Assembly: GCF_037023755.1 (NCBI RefSeq)
Contig: NZ_CP146100.1
Location: 434,001-498,000, forward strand
Direction of reading: 5' to 3'
Length of the DNA: 64,000 nucleotides
Source: Saccharopolyspora sp. SCSIO 74807
Lineage (GTDB): Bacteria; Actinomycetota; Actinomycetes; Mycobacteriales; Pseudonocardiaceae
Notes under the pieces: model-generated
What the model was told of the DNA's origin: nothing
Database searches by the model: none
What the model saw: only the letters and a program-made list of their open reading frames with translations
In this document: positions 25,761 to 34,909 of the stretch, in pieces
Layout of the letters: each line of letters opens with the position of its first letter
Numbering within the stretch: the first letter of the stretch is position 1
Made by a program: the position numbers and the translations under genes

Positions 25761-25817
25761 CGTGCCTCGGGGGGCGCCTTGGGGTGCCTCGGGGGCGCCT
25801 TGGGGTGCCTCGGGCGG
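25761..25817. repeat. 20-21 bp tandem repeat between aldehyde dehydrogenase and membrane protein
   Basis: The unit GTGCCTCGGGGGGCGCCTTG and close variants runs about 2.7 times. It lies in the 160-bp space upstream of the aldehyde dehydrogenase start and may vary between strains. Confidence 0.8.
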
Positions 25818-25835
25818 TGCTGCGACCGCCTCCCG

Positions 25836-26111
25836 TCAGCCGTCTTCGCCGGAGTCCGGAGCGGACTCGGTGGCATCCACGACGATCGGCCGCCACCGCA
25901 CCCACAGGGCGAACAGCGCGGCGAACACCAGCATCCCGACGCCGCTGTAGAGGTTGATGTTCATCCCGGCGGATTTCGCCGTCTCCTCGGGCCCGCCCGT
26001 CGCGCCGAGCACCGTGAGCACGATGCCGTACAGGAAGAACAGCGCGGCGATGATCAACCGGATGTCGAAGGCGCCCGCGGTGTGCTTGCGCTGAGGTGTC
26101 TCAGTGGCCAT
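25836..26111 (-). CDS. Small two-helix membrane protein paired with sodium:solute symporter
   Basis: A 91-residue protein with two hydrophobic segments (IRLIIAALFFLYGIVLTVLG and VGMLVFAALFALWVRW). ATG preceded by ACGGAGGG. It starts 12 bp after the symporter stop on the same strand, so it is likely co-expressed and may assist the transporter. No known domain is recognised. Confidence 0.65.
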   Translation of the reverse strand: MATETPQRKHTAGAFDIRLIIAALFFLYGIVLTVLGATGGPEETAKSAGMNINLYSGVGMLVFAALFALWVRWRPIVVDATESAPDSGEDG

Positions 26112-26123
26112 GGGTTCCCTCCG

Positions 26124-27806
26124 TCAGCCGAAGATGATGTTGAGCGCGATCGTGATCACCAGGACGATCCCGGCCATCAGGCCCGGCCTGCGGAACCAGC
26201 CCGCGTCCTCGCCCGAGGTGGACGCCTGCAACGTCGCCCGTGGTGTCAGCGAGTAGACCAGCCCGGTCAGTTCCGCCTCCGGTTTCGGCCGGGTCACCAG
26301 GCTCACCAGGACGCTGACCACGATGTCCACCACGAACGCCGTACCGGCACCGACGAAGCTCGCGCCCTGACCCGGCAGGTGCAGCACCTCCGTCTCAGCG
26401 AGCCCGAACACCGTCACCGCCGAGATGGTGCCCAGCACCAACCCGAGCCAGCCCGCCGTCGGGGTCATCCGCTTCCAGAACATGCCGAGGATGAACGTGG
26501 CGAACAGCGGTGCGTTGAAGAACGAGAACAGCTGCTGGAGGTAGTCCATCAGGTTCTCGTAGCCGGCGGCGATGAACGCGGTGCCGATCGCCACGACGGT
26601 CGCGCCGACGGTGACCCAGCGGCCCATCTGCAGGTAGTACTGGTCCGGCTTGTCCTTGACGACGTACGCCTGCCAGATGTCGTAGGTGAACACCGTGTTG
26701 AACGAACTCAGGTTCGCGGCCATGCCCGCCATGAACGAGGCCAGCAGCCCGGCCAGCGCGACGCCCAGGATGCCGTTGGGCAGCAGGTCCCGCATCAGCA
26801 GCAGGAGCGCATCGTTGTAGTCGACCCCGCCCTGCCCGGTGGCCTTGAACGCGACCATGTCCTGCACCGCCACCCCGGCGATCATGCCGGGGATGATGAC
26901 GATGAACGGGATCAGCAGCTTGGGGAAGGCACCGATGATCGGCGTGCGCTGGGCCGCGGACATGCTCTTGGAGGCCATCGCGCGCTGCACCTCGACGAAG
27001 TTCGTCGTCCAGTAGCCGAAGGCGAGCACGAACCCGAGACCGAACACGACGCCCAGCGCGCTCAGGAAGCTGTTGGTGAACCCGGTCAGCTCGGTGGCCG
27101 GCCACGCCGAGAGCTGTTCCGGCCCGCCGGGACTGGCGCTGACCCGGTCCATCAGGCCCTGCCAGCCGCCGACCTTGCGCAGCCCGACCAGCGTCAGCGG
27201 CAGCAGCGCCGCGACGATCACGAAGAACTGCAGCACCTCGTTGTAGATCGCCGCGGACAGCCCGCCGAGTGCGGTGTAGGTGAGCACGATCACGGCGGCC
27301 ACCAGCACCGACGCCCACAGCGGCCAACCGAGCAGCACGTTGACGATGCTGGCCAGCAGGTACAGGTTCAGCCCCGCGATGAGCACCTGGGCGACCGCGA
27401 AGCTGATGCCGTTGACCAGGTGGGCGGGCTTGCCGAAGCGGCGCAGCATGAATTCGGGAACGCTGCGGACCTTGGAACCGTAGTAGAACGGCATCATCAC
27501 GATGCCGAGGAACAGCATCGCCGGTACCGCGCCGACCCAGAAGTAGTGCATCGTCGGCATGCCGTACTCGGCGCCGTTGGCGGACATGCCGATGACCTCG
27601 ACCGCCCCGAGGTTGGCCGCGACGAACGCCAGGCCGGTCACCCACGCGGGCAGCGCCCGGCCGGACAGGAAGAAGTCCAGGCTCGTGGACACCGAGCGGC
27701 GCGCGAGGTAACCGATGCCGAGCACGAACGCGAAGTACACCGCGAGCAGCACGTAGTCGACCGCGCCGGCGTCGAGCCGCAACTGATCTTGGGCTAGCAC
27801 GCTCAC
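26124..27806 (-). CDS. Sodium:solute symporter (SSS family)
   Basis: A 560-residue transporter with about 13-14 hydrophobic segments. SSS features include FLSGRALPAWVTGLAFVAANLGAVEVIG (opening), GGLSAAIYNEVLQFFVI, and ASFMAGMAANLSSFNTVFT. The GTG start (VSVLAQDQLRL) follows GGAGGTGGGG; upstream frame is not homologous. Such symporters import sugars, amino acids or organic acids with Na+; the SglT-like pattern suggests a sugar or polyol. Neighbouring aldehyde dehydrogenase and dhaKLM genes, all leftward, suggest carbon catabolism. Confidence 0.85.
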   Translation of the reverse strand: MSVLAQDQLRLDAGAVDYVLLAVYFAFVLGIGYLARRSVSTSLDFFLSGRALPAWVTGLAFVAANLGAVEVIGMSANGAEYGMPTMHYFWVGAVPAMLFLGIVMMPFYYGSKVRSVPEFMLRRFGKPAHLVNGISFAVAQVLIAGLNLYLLASIVNVLLGWPLWASVLVAAVIVLTYTALGGLSAAIYNEVLQFFVIVAALLPLTLVGLRKVGGWQGLMDRVSASPGGPEQLSAWPATELTGFTNSFLSALGVVFGLGFVLAFGYWTTNFVEVQRAMASKSMSAAQRTPIIGAFPKLLIPFIVIIPGMIAGVAVQDMVAFKATGQGGVDYNDALLLLMRDLLPNGILGVALAGLLASFMAGMAANLSSFNTVFTYDIWQAYVVKDKPDQYYLQMGRWVTVGATVVAIGTAFIAAGYENLMDYLQQLFSFFNAPLFATFILGMFWKRMTPTAGWLGLVLGTISAVTVFGLAETEVLHLPGQGASFVGAGTAFVVDIVVSVLVSLVTRPKPEAELTGLVYSLTPRATLQASTSGEDAGWFRRPGLMAGIVLVITIALNIIFG

Positions 27807-28488
27807 GGCAACCCCACCTCCAGACCCAACAAATTCCAACGCCAATCACCACCCGATCGGTGGCAGACGGACAGTACCGCACAGTGGAACCGCTCACACC
27901 GGTCCGATACCAATTCGTTGAACGTCGCCCGACCGGACAACGAACACTCCGCCGAGCAGCGGAAACCGTGACGGTCAGTCAGCCTCGCGGCCGCGTCTGC
28001 GACACGCAGCCGCCGCTCGGGAGCGCGTTGACCCGAAGCGGCCGCGCATGACCACCACACAGGAGAAAACGAAAATCAACCGGGGCGGCCAGGACTCCGC
28101 GCGCGAGCCAGCGGCCAGCCTCCGGCACACCGCGAACGGCGAGGTGAACAACGCCCAGCCGGAGCGGCGCGAACGAACGGCACGGGTAGGTCGTCGAGCG
28201 CCGCACCCGAGCACGACGGGGCGAAGGCTCGAAGCTGAGCAGGCGATGATCCGGCGAGCTTGGCGGGCGGAAACCCCGCGGCCGAGCAGTGCGGAGCCGG
28301 GCGGTGCAGGGCCGGGGAGGGCGAAGCCGGGAACCCAGAGCCCAGGACCCCAGGAGCCGGGGCCCCAGGAACCGGGGAGCGGGAAAGCATCGAAGACGTG
28401 ATCATGCCTTCCAGTCTTGCCCGCCCGGGCAAGAAAATCATCACTCAGCCGAGCGAACTTCTGTTCGAAAACTCCGCCCGGCGGCGGT
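27807..28488. other. 682-bp intergenic region without a supported gene
   Basis: No supported coding region. The symporter and nucS are both leftward, so this should hold the symporter promoter and the nucS 3' end. Codon 3 G+C bias is absent in all frames. Around 28316-28382 are short reiterations of CCCAGGAGCCGGGG. An open frame 28048-28401 has no ribosome site and a low-complexity product. Confidence 0.55.
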
Positions 28489-29148
28489 TCAGAACAGCCG
28501 GAACTCGTCCGGCTCGATCCCGCGCAACTGGTCGTAGTCCAGTGTCACGCAACGGATTCCGCGGTCCGCGGCCAGCGTCCGCGCCTGCGGCTTGATCTGC
28601 TGCGCCGCGAACACCCCGCTGACCGGCGCCAGCAGCGGATCCCGGTTGAGCAGTTCGAGGTAGCGGGTCAGCTGCTCGACCCCGTCGATCTCCCCGCGCC
28701 GCTTGATCTCCACCGCCACGCTGGTGCCGTCGGCATCCCGGCACATCAGGTCCACCGGCCCGATCGCGGTCGGGTATTCGCGGCGCACCAGCGACCAGCC
28801 GTCGCCGAGCGTGCCGACGTGCTCGGCCAGCAGCTCCTGCAGGTGCGCCTCCACGCCGTCCTTGACCAGGCCGGGTTCCGGGCCGAGCTCGTGCCTGCTG
28901 TCGTGCAGCACCTCTTCGAGGGTGACGACCAGCTTCTCCCCCGCCTTGTTCTGCACCGTCCACAGCCCCGGGTCCTCGATCAGCCAGCACGGCGGGCTCA
29001 TCCAGTTCAGCGGCTTGTAGGCGCGGTCGTCGGAGTGCACCGAGACCGAACCGTCGGCCTTGACCAGCAGCAACCGCTGGGCCATGGGCAGATGCGCGGT
29101 GAGCCTGCCGACGTAGTCGACCTTGCAGCGAGCGATGACGAGACGCAC
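28489..29148 (-). CDS. nucS: Mismatch-specific endonuclease NucS
   Basis: A 219-residue NucS, close to the 226 residues of the M. tuberculosis protein (Rv1321). N-terminal [32 protein letters not shown], and nuclease motifs [11 protein letters not shown] and [17 protein letters not shown] (the D..E-x-K catalytic set). NucS cleaves both strands at mismatches and replaces MutS/MutL repair in actinobacteria. GTG start is chosen at the conserved N-terminus; upstream frame is a Pro/Ala-rich low-complexity extension. Confidence 0.92.
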   Translation of the reverse strand: MRLVIARCKVDYVGRLTAHLPMAQRLLLVKADGSVSVHSDDRAYKPLNWMSPPCWLIEDPGLWTVQNKAGEKLVVTLEEVLHDSRHELGPEPGLVKDGVEAHLQELLAEHVGTLGDGWSLVRREYPTAIGPVDLMCRDADGTSVAVEIKRRGEIDGVEQLTRYLELLNRDPLLAPVSGVFAAQQIKPQARTLAADRGIRCVTLDYDQLRGIEPDEFRLF

Positions 29149-29290
29149 TCGGCACAGGGTACGGGCGCTGATCGGGAAGTCGAGAAGCCGCCTCGGCGTG
29201 GCTGGATCCGGCGTCGCTGGGGCCGGCATCGCCGGATCCGGCGTCGACTCCCGGTGGATCACCAGCGATGAGCGGCTACCGTGCCTGCTC

Positions 29291-30691
29291 GTGTCCTACG
29301 TCCAGTTGTTCACCCGCGTAAAGCCCGCCGAGCGGATCGCCGACGACGGCTCGCACACGCCGCTCAAGCGCAGCCTGGGCCTGATCCCGCTGATGGCGCT
29401 GTCGGTGGGCGCCACCCTGGGCACCGGGATCTTCGTGGTGCTGGCGGAGGCGGCGCCCGCGGCAGGCCCGGCCGTGGTCGTCTCGTTCGTCCTGGCCGGG
29501 CTCGCCGCGCTGTGCTCGGCGCTGTCGTACGCGGAGCTCGCGGGCAGCGTGCCGGTCTCCGGTTCCGCCTACTCCTACGCGTACGCGACGCTGGGTGAAC
29601 TGGTCGCGTGGATCTGCGGCTGGTGCCTGCTGCTGGAGTACGGCGTCTCGGTGGCCGCGGTGGCCGTGGGCTGGGGCGGCTACCTCAACGAGTTCTTGCG
29701 CGGCACGGTCGGCGTGACCATTCCGGATGCGCTCTCGGCGCCACCGGGCGAGGGCGGCGTGGTGAACGTCCCGGCCATGGTCGTGGTGCTGCTGGCCACG
29801 GCGGTGCTGATGCTGGGCGTTCGGGAGAGCGCGGCGGTCACCACGTTCACCACGCTGCTGAAGATCGCCGTGCTGGTGTTCTTCGTGTGCGTGGCGCTGA
29901 CCGCGTTCCGCTCGGAGAACATGACGCCGTTCGCGCCGATGGGCGTCGCCGGTGTCTCGGCCGGAGCCTCGGCGGTGTTCTTCTCGTTCATCGGCTTCGA
30001 CGCCGCGTCCACCGCGGGCGAGGAGGCGCGCAATCCGAAGCGGGACCTGCCGCGGGCGATCATGCTGTCGCTGGCGGTGGTCACCGCGATCTACGTGCTC
30101 GTCGCGTTCGCGGCGGTCGGCGCGGTCGGCACGGACGTGCTCGGCTCTTCGGAGGCTTCGCTGGCCACCGCGTTGCAGCTGGTCACCGGCCAGGGCTGGG
30201 CGTCGGTGCTGCTCGCGTTCGGCGCGGTGCTGGCGATCGCCACGGTGGTGCTGACGGTGCTGTACGGGCAGACCCGCATCCTGGTCTCGATGTCCCGCGA
30301 CGGACTGATGCCTGCGCGGTTGTCGAAGGTGAACGCGCGATCGGTGCCCGCGTTCAACACCTTGCTGGTGGGCGCGCTGGTCGCGCTGCTGTCCGGGCTG
30401 GTGCCGCTCAACGAACTCGCCGACGCCACCAGCATCGGCACGCTGGTCGCGTTCGGCATCGTCAACGTGGGCGTGGTGGTGCTGCGCTACCGCAGGCCAG
30501 AGCTGGAGCGAACGTTCCGGACTCCGCTGATGCCGTGGCTGCCGATGGCGGGCGTGGCCTTGTGCTGCTACCTGATCCTCGGCCTGTACGGCGTGACCTG
30601 GGTGGTGTTCGGGTTCTGGACCCTCGCCGGGCTGGTGCTGTACCTGAGCTACGGCATCCGCCGCTCGAAGCTGAACCGCGTGCAACGCTGA
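29291..30691 (+). CDS. APC-family amino acid permease (cationic amino acid transporter-like)
   Basis: A 466-residue permease with about 12 membrane segments. It starts with [22 protein letters not shown], typical of CAT/YfnA proteins, then [19 protein letters not shown] in TM1 and [22 protein letters not shown] before the TM6-8 region. GTG start at the conserved MSYVQLF-like N-terminus; no good ribosome site seen. It probably imports basic or other amino acids. It is divergent from nucS, and NUDIX follows 26 bp after its stop. Confidence 0.85.
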   Translation: MSYVQLFTRVKPAERIADDGSHTPLKRSLGLIPLMALSVGATLGTGIFVVLAEAAPAAGPAVVVSFVLAGLAALCSALSYAELAGSVPVSGSAYSYAYATLGELVAWICGWCLLLEYGVSVAAVAVGWGGYLNEFLRGTVGVTIPDALSAPPGEGGVVNVPAMVVVLLATAVLMLGVRESAAVTTFTTLLKIAVLVFFVCVALTAFRSENMTPFAPMGVAGVSAGASAVFFSFIGFDAASTAGEEARNPKRDLPRAIMLSLAVVTAIYVLVAFAAVGAVGTDVLGSSEASLATALQLVTGQGWASVLLAFGAVLAIATVVLTVLYGQTRILVSMSRDGLMPARLSKVNARSVPAFNTLLVGALVALLSGLVPLNELADATSIGTLVAFGIVNVGVVVLRYRRPELERTFRTPLMPWLPMAGVALCCYLILGLYGVTWVVFGFWTLAGLVLYLSYGIRRSKLNRVQR

Positions 30692-30717
30692 GCCCCGGGC
30701 GCGGGAACATTGCCACC

Positions 30718-31245
30718 ATGCACAGGACGAGCACCCGCGAGGTGTACGCCAACCCCTGGATGACCGTGCGCGAGGACGGCGTCCGGCGCCCCGACGGTTC
30801 GGACGGGATCTACGGCGTCGTGGACAAACCGGACTACGCGCTGGTGATCCCGCTGGACGGCGACCGGCTGCACCTGGTCGAGCAGTTCCGCTACCCGCTC
30901 GGCCTGCGGCGCTGGGAGTTCCCGCAGGGCACCGCGCCGGACCGGGCCGAGGTCGACGGGCCGGAGCTGGCCGCGCGGGAGCTGCGCGAGGAGACCGGCC
31001 TGCGCGCCGAGCGGCTCACCGACCTCGGATCGCTCGATGTGGCGCCGGGTCTGTCCAGCCAGCGCGGGCGGGTTTTCCTGGCCACCGGGCTCACCCCGGG
31101 AGAGCACGAACGTGAGGCCGAGGAGCAGGACATGCGCGCGGGCCGGTTCGGGCGCGCGGAGTTCGAGCGGATGATCCGCGGCGGAGAGATCACCGACGCG
31201 CAAACGATCGCGGCCTATCAACTACTGCGATTGCACGAAGGCTGA
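30718..31245 (+). CDS. NUDIX hydrolase (ADP-ribose pyrophosphatase-like)
   Basis: A 175-residue NUDIX protein. The catalytic box is present as LAARELREETGL with the upstream glycine in WEFPQGTAPDRAEVDG, one or two residues longer than the G-x5-E-x7-REuxEExGu consensus. The fold and VEQFRYPLG, LAPGLSSQRG features fit ADP-ribose or related dinucleotide pyrophosphatases. ATG start; it closely follows the permease gene and may share its mRNA. Confidence 0.83.
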   Translation: MHRTSTREVYANPWMTVREDGVRRPDGSDGIYGVVDKPDYALVIPLDGDRLHLVEQFRYPLGLRRWEFPQGTAPDRAEVDGPELAARELREETGLRAERLTDLGSLDVAPGLSSQRGRVFLATGLTPGEHEREAEEQDMRAGRFGRAEFERMIRGGEITDAQTIAAYQLLRLHEG

Positions 31246-31375
31246 GCCCCAAAACGAACCCGCCGGTCGGAAACGGGCCGTTGATTCCACGAGAATGCCG
31301 GATCCGGTTGGCAAAAGTTGATCAGTGCGCGACGATGCGGCGGACGGCAGCCATGATCAGCGAGGTGTCATCCCG

Positions 31376-32218
31376 GTGCACAGCAGGCCGAGCTGGAGTC
31401 CCGTCCGTGCGGACCTGAGCAAGCCCAGCGCGGCCCGCGTCTACGACTACCTGCTCGGCGGTTCGTCGAACTTCGCGATCGACCGCGATTTCGCGCACCG
31501 CGCGTTGGAGATCTTCCCGGGGGCACGCGAATACGCGCGGCTGAACCGGTTGTTCCTGCAACGCGTGGTGCGCTACTACGTCGCCCGCGGAATCCGCCAA
31601 TTCCTGGACATCGGTTCCGGAATCCCGACAGTCGGCGCCGTGCACGAGGTCGCCCAGCGGCTCGCCCCGGAATCGAAGGTCGTCTACGTGGACAACGAAG
31701 CGGTCGCGATCGCGCACAGCCAGCTGATGCTGCAGGGCAACGAGCGCGCCGCGATCGTGCAGGCCGACATGCGCGACCCCGAGCAGCTGTTCCGGATCCC
31801 GGAGCTGTCCGGAACGCTCGACGCCGCCGAACCGATCGGCGTGCTGATGCTCGCGATGCTGCACTTCGTACCGGACGAGCAACATCCCGCGGAACTGATC
31901 GCGCGCTACCGGGACCTGCTCGCGCCCGGCAGCTACCTGGCGCTCTCCCACGGCACCGACGAGGACCTTCCGGAGGTCACCGAACTCGGCGAGCTCTACC
32001 GCGACACCTCCACCCCGGCCACGTTGCGCGGCAGGCGGCAGCTCACCGAGATGATGTCCGGGTTCGAGCTGCTCTCGCCGGGCGTCGTGTTCGCCCCGGA
32101 ATGGCGCCCGGAATCCGCGGAGGACGTCGGACCGGATCCGCAGCGTTCGGTCTGCTACGCCGCCGTGGGCCGGAAACCGGGAGTGAGCGATCTCGCAACC
32201 GAAGCCGGGGATGGTTGA
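31376..32218 (+). CDS. SAM-dependent methyltransferase, DUF574 family
   Basis: About 280 residues. The family hallmark ADLSKPSAARVYDYLLGG appears near the start, then FAIDRDFA, FLDIGSGIPTVG (SAM-binding motif) and VYVDNEAVAIAHS. This is the large actinobacterial DUF574/Methyltransf_19 group, mostly of unknown substrate. The GTG at 31376 has GAGG 10 bases upstream and is preferred; the frame is open back to 31325. Confidence 0.82.
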   Translation: MHSRPSWSPVRADLSKPSAARVYDYLLGGSSNFAIDRDFAHRALEIFPGAREYARLNRLFLQRVVRYYVARGIRQFLDIGSGIPTVGAVHEVAQRLAPESKVVYVDNEAVAIAHSQLMLQGNERAAIVQADMRDPEQLFRIPELSGTLDAAEPIGVLMLAMLHFVPDEQHPAELIARYRDLLAPGSYLALSHGTDEDLPEVTELGELYRDTSTPATLRGRRQLTEMMSGFELLSPGVVFAPEWRPESAEDVGPDPQRSVCYAAVGRKPGVSDLATEAGDG

Positions 32219-32231
32219 TTAGGCTTCCGTC

Positions 32232-32870
32232 GTGCCCGCTCAACTCCTGCCGTTCCTGCTGGTCGTCGTCGTGGTGACGCTGATCCCGGGGCCGGACACC
32301 GCACTTGGCCTGCGCAACAGCCTGCGTGCCGGGACGACGGGCATGTGGTGGACCGGCCTGGGGTGCTGCGCCGGACTGCTGGTGCACGCGGTGATCTCGG
32401 TGCTGGGCCTGTCGGCGCTGCTGGCGGCCTCGGCGACCGCTTACCTGGCGGTCAAGGTCGCCGGTGCCGCCTACCTGGTCTGGCTGGGCGCGAGCACCTT
32501 GTGGAAGAGCTGGCGGGACCGGCACCGGGCCGTGGAACCGGTCGCCGAAACCACCGGTGGCGAACCGCTGACCCGGCTCGCGGCGTTCCGCCAGGGGCTG
32601 GTGAGCAACGTGCTCAACCCCAAGATCATCGTGCTGTTCCTGACGCTGCTGCCGCAGTTCATCTCGCCAGGAGAGCCGCGCGCGTGGACCTCGCTGGCGC
32701 TGACGCTGGCGTTCGTCGCGGTCGCGGTCATCTACTGGCGGCTGGCTTCGTGGCTGGTCGGCGGCCTGCGGCAGCTGCTGACGCGGAAGCGCGTGCAGCT
32801 CGCCCTGGAGCGCGTGATGGGCGCCGTGATGGTCGGGTTCGGCCTGCGGATGGTGTTCGCCAGCGACTGA
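32232..32870 (+). CDS. LysE/RhtB-family amino acid exporter
   Basis: A 212-residue membrane protein with six hydrophobic segments. LLVVVVVTLIPGPDTALGLRNSL is the LysE signature at the N-terminus, and GLVSNVLNPKIIVLFLTLLPQF the mid-protein one. These export amino acids or related small compounds. GTG start; only 13 bp after the methyltransferase stop, so co-transcription is likely. Element A6 follows the stop by 20 bp. Confidence 0.87.
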   Translation: MPAQLLPFLLVVVVVTLIPGPDTALGLRNSLRAGTTGMWWTGLGCCAGLLVHAVISVLGLSALLAASATAYLAVKVAGAAYLVWLGASTLWKSWRDRHRAVEPVAETTGGEPLTRLAAFRQGLVSNVLNPKIIVLFLTLLPQFISPGEPRAWTSLALTLAFVAVAVIYWRLASWLVGGLRQLLTRKRVQLALERVMGAVMVGFGLRMVFASD

Positions 32871-32889
32871 GTTCGCGACTGGCAGGCTC

Positions 32890-32944
32890 CCGGGCGAACG
32901 GTCCGTTCGACCAATCCAGTGCGACGAACAGGTCGTTCACTCGG
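32890..32944. repeat. Palindromic element A6
   Basis: CGGGCGAACGGTCCGTTCG, ACCAATCCAGTGCGAC, GAACAGGTCGTTCACTCG. It contains the 13-bp palindrome GAACGGTCCGTTC. It lies 20 bp after the exporter stop and 30 bp before the convergent murA stop. Confidence 0.8.
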
Positions 32945-32974
32945 CTCGAGCACCGTTGCGCGAGCAGGCGGCGC

Positions 32975-34231
32975 TCAGTCGGTGACGCGCTCGATGTGCG
33001 CGCCAAGACCGCGCAGGTTCTCCACGAAGTTCGGGTAACCGCGGTCGATGTGGAACACGTCCCAGACCTCGGTGGTTCCGTCCGCGCACAACCCGGCCAG
33101 CACCAGGCCCACGCCGGCGCGGATGTCCGAGGCCCAGACCGGCGCGCTGGAGAGCCGGTCCAGCCCGCGCACCACCGCGTGGTGCCCGTCCGTGCGCGCA
33201 TCGGCACCCATCCGCACCAGCTCCTCGATGAACCGGAACCGGGACTCGAACAAGTTCTCGGTGATCATCGAGGTGCCGTCGGCGACGGCGGACAGCGCCA
33301 GCGCCATCGGCTGCAGGTCGGTGGCGAACCCCGGGTACGGCAGCGTCACGTAGTCCACCGCCAGCGGGCGCTGGTCGGCCACCACGCGGAATTCCTCGTC
33401 CCCGGTGGTGATCTCCGCGCCCGCGCTGCGCAGCTTCTCCAGCACCAGGTTCACGTGCTGCGGGTCCACTCCGCGCACGGTGATGTCCCCGCGCGTGGCC
33501 ACCGCGGCGAACGCCCAGGTCGCGCCGACGATGCGGTCACCGATCACGCGGTGCTCGACCGCCTTCAGCGAGGAGACGCCGTGCACGGTCAACGTCGAGG
33601 TTCCCGCGCCTTCGATCTTGGCGCCCATCTGCTGCAGCATCACGCACAGGTCGACGATCTCCGGCTCGCGCGCCGCGTTGTCGATCATGGTGGTGCCTTC
33701 GGCCAGCACCGACGCCATCAGGATGTTCTCGGTGGCGCCCACGCTCGGGAAGTCCAGCCAGATCTGCGCGCCGTGCAGGTTCTCGGCCTCGGCCACCACC
33801 GCGCCGTGCTCGATGTGGCTGGACGCGCCCAGCAGCCGCAGTCCGTTCTGGTGCATGTCCAGCGGGCGCGAGCCGATCGCGTCGCCGCCGGGCAGGGTCA
33901 CCACCGCGCGGCGGCACCGCGCCACCAACGGCCCGAGCACGCACACCGAGGCGCGCAGCTTGCCCATCGACGGCGAGATCGCCTCGTGGCTGATCTCGGC
34001 GGGGGTGGTGATGTGCGCGCTGCTGCCGTCCACGACCACTTCGCAGCCCAGGCTGCGCAGCACGTCCCCCATCAACGGGACGTCCAGGATCTCCGGGCAG
34101 TTGGTGATCGTCGTGGTGCCCTCGGCCAGCAGCGCGGCCGCCATCAGCTTCAGCACGCTGTTCTTCGCGCCGACCACGTCGACCGCGCCGGTCAGCCGCG
34201 CCCCGCCGTGCACGCGGAAGTGCTCACTCAC
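32975..34231 (-). CDS. murA: UDP-N-acetylglucosamine 1-carboxyvinyltransferase MurA (Asp117 variant)
   Basis: A 418-residue MurA, the first committed step of peptidoglycan synthesis. [15 protein letters not shown] gives the catalytic Lys23 region, then [13 protein letters not shown] and the active-site loop [16 protein letters not shown]. The cysteine that fosfomycin alkylates in E. coli (Cys115) is Asp117 here, as in M. tuberculosis, so intrinsic fosfomycin insensitivity is expected. GTG start ([10 protein letters not shown]). Divergent from the pduO gene, 92 bp apart, the same arrangement as in mycobacteria. Confidence 0.95.
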   Translation of the reverse strand: MSEHFRVHGGARLTGAVDVVGAKNSVLKLMAAALLAEGTTTITNCPEILDVPLMGDVLRSLGCEVVVDGSSAHITTPAEISHEAISPSMGKLRASVCVLGPLVARCRRAVVTLPGGDAIGSRPLDMHQNGLRLLGASSHIEHGAVVAEAENLHGAQIWLDFPSVGATENILMASVLAEGTTMIDNAAREPEIVDLCVMLQQMGAKIEGAGTSTLTVHGVSSLKAVEHRVIGDRIVGATWAFAAVATRGDITVRGVDPQHVNLVLEKLRSAGAEITTGDEEFRVVADQRPLAVDYVTLPYPGFATDLQPMALALSAVADGTSMITENLFESRFRFIEELVRMGADARTDGHHAVVRGLDRLSSAPVWASDIRAGVGLVLAGLCADGTTEVWDVFHIDRGYPNFVENLRGLGAHIERVTD

Positions 34232-34323
34232 GAGCAGCAGGTTACGGCCCGGCGGCGGCTCCGCGGGGGGCGGGTGCGCCAAGCCGGTGCCGAGCCGGGC
34301 GGCGACTGCCTAGGCTGTGCCGC

Positions 34324-34896
34324 ATGGCTGTGCACCTGACGAAGATCTACACGCGGACCGGCGACGCGGGCACCACCCGGCTCTCGGACAACTCGGAAGT
34401 GCGCAAAACCGACCCGCGGCTGATCGCCTACGCCGACGTGGACGAGACGAACTCGGTGCTCGGCGTGGCGCTGGCCACCGCCACGTTCGGCGACGACGTC
34501 GCCGAGGTGCTGCGGTCGGTGCAGAACGACCTGTTCGACGTGGGCGCGGACCTGTCCACCCCGGTCGCCGAGAATCCGAAATTCCCGCCGCTGCGCGTCA
34601 CCCAGCCCTACATCGACCGGCTGGAAGGCTGGTGCGACGAGTACAACGCGAAGCTGCCGAAGCTGAACTCGTTCATCCTGCCCGGCGGAACCCCGGGCGG
34701 TGCGCTGCTGCACCAGGCGCGGTGCGTCGCGCGGCGCGCGGAACGAGCCGCCTGGGAGTTGCTCGAGCAGGACGGCGAGCGCACCGCCGAGCTCCCGGCG
34801 AAGTACCTCAACCGGCTCTCCGACCTGCTGTTCATCCTGGCGCGGGTGGCGAACCCGGATGGCGACGTGCTCTGGCGCCCCGCCGGCAACGCCTGA
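34324..34896 (+). CDS. Cob(I)alamin adenosyltransferase, PduO type
   Basis: A 190-residue PduO-type ATP:cob(I)alamin adenosyltransferase: TKIYTRTGDAGTTRLSD (ATP-binding N-terminus), AYADVDETNSVLG, LFDVGADLSTP, FILPGGTPGGALLHQARCVARRAER and YLNRLSDLLFILAR. It makes adenosylcobalamin, the cofactor of methylmalonyl-CoA mutase; a methylmalonyl-CoA epimerase gene lies at 56.6 kb. ATG start. Confidence 0.92.
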   Translation: MAVHLTKIYTRTGDAGTTRLSDNSEVRKTDPRLIAYADVDETNSVLGVALATATFGDDVAEVLRSVQNDLFDVGADLSTPVAENPKFPPLRVTQPYIDRLEGWCDEYNAKLPKLNSFILPGGTPGGALLHQARCVARRAERAAWELLEQDGERTAELPAKYLNRLSDLLFILARVANPDGDVLWRPAGNA

Positions 34897-34909
34897 GCCG
34901 CCGAACCGT

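Noticed and set aside
27975-28049. 24-codon Arg-rich minus-strand ORF upstream of the symporter gene as another leader peptide
   Set aside because: No cysteine or other amino-acid run that suggests attenuation, no conserved leader pattern, and no ribosome site at sensible spacing.
28048-28401. 117-codon plus-strand ORF in the symporter-nucS gap
   Set aside because: No ribosome site; composition is low-complexity Pro/Gly/Arg and no homologue is recognised.
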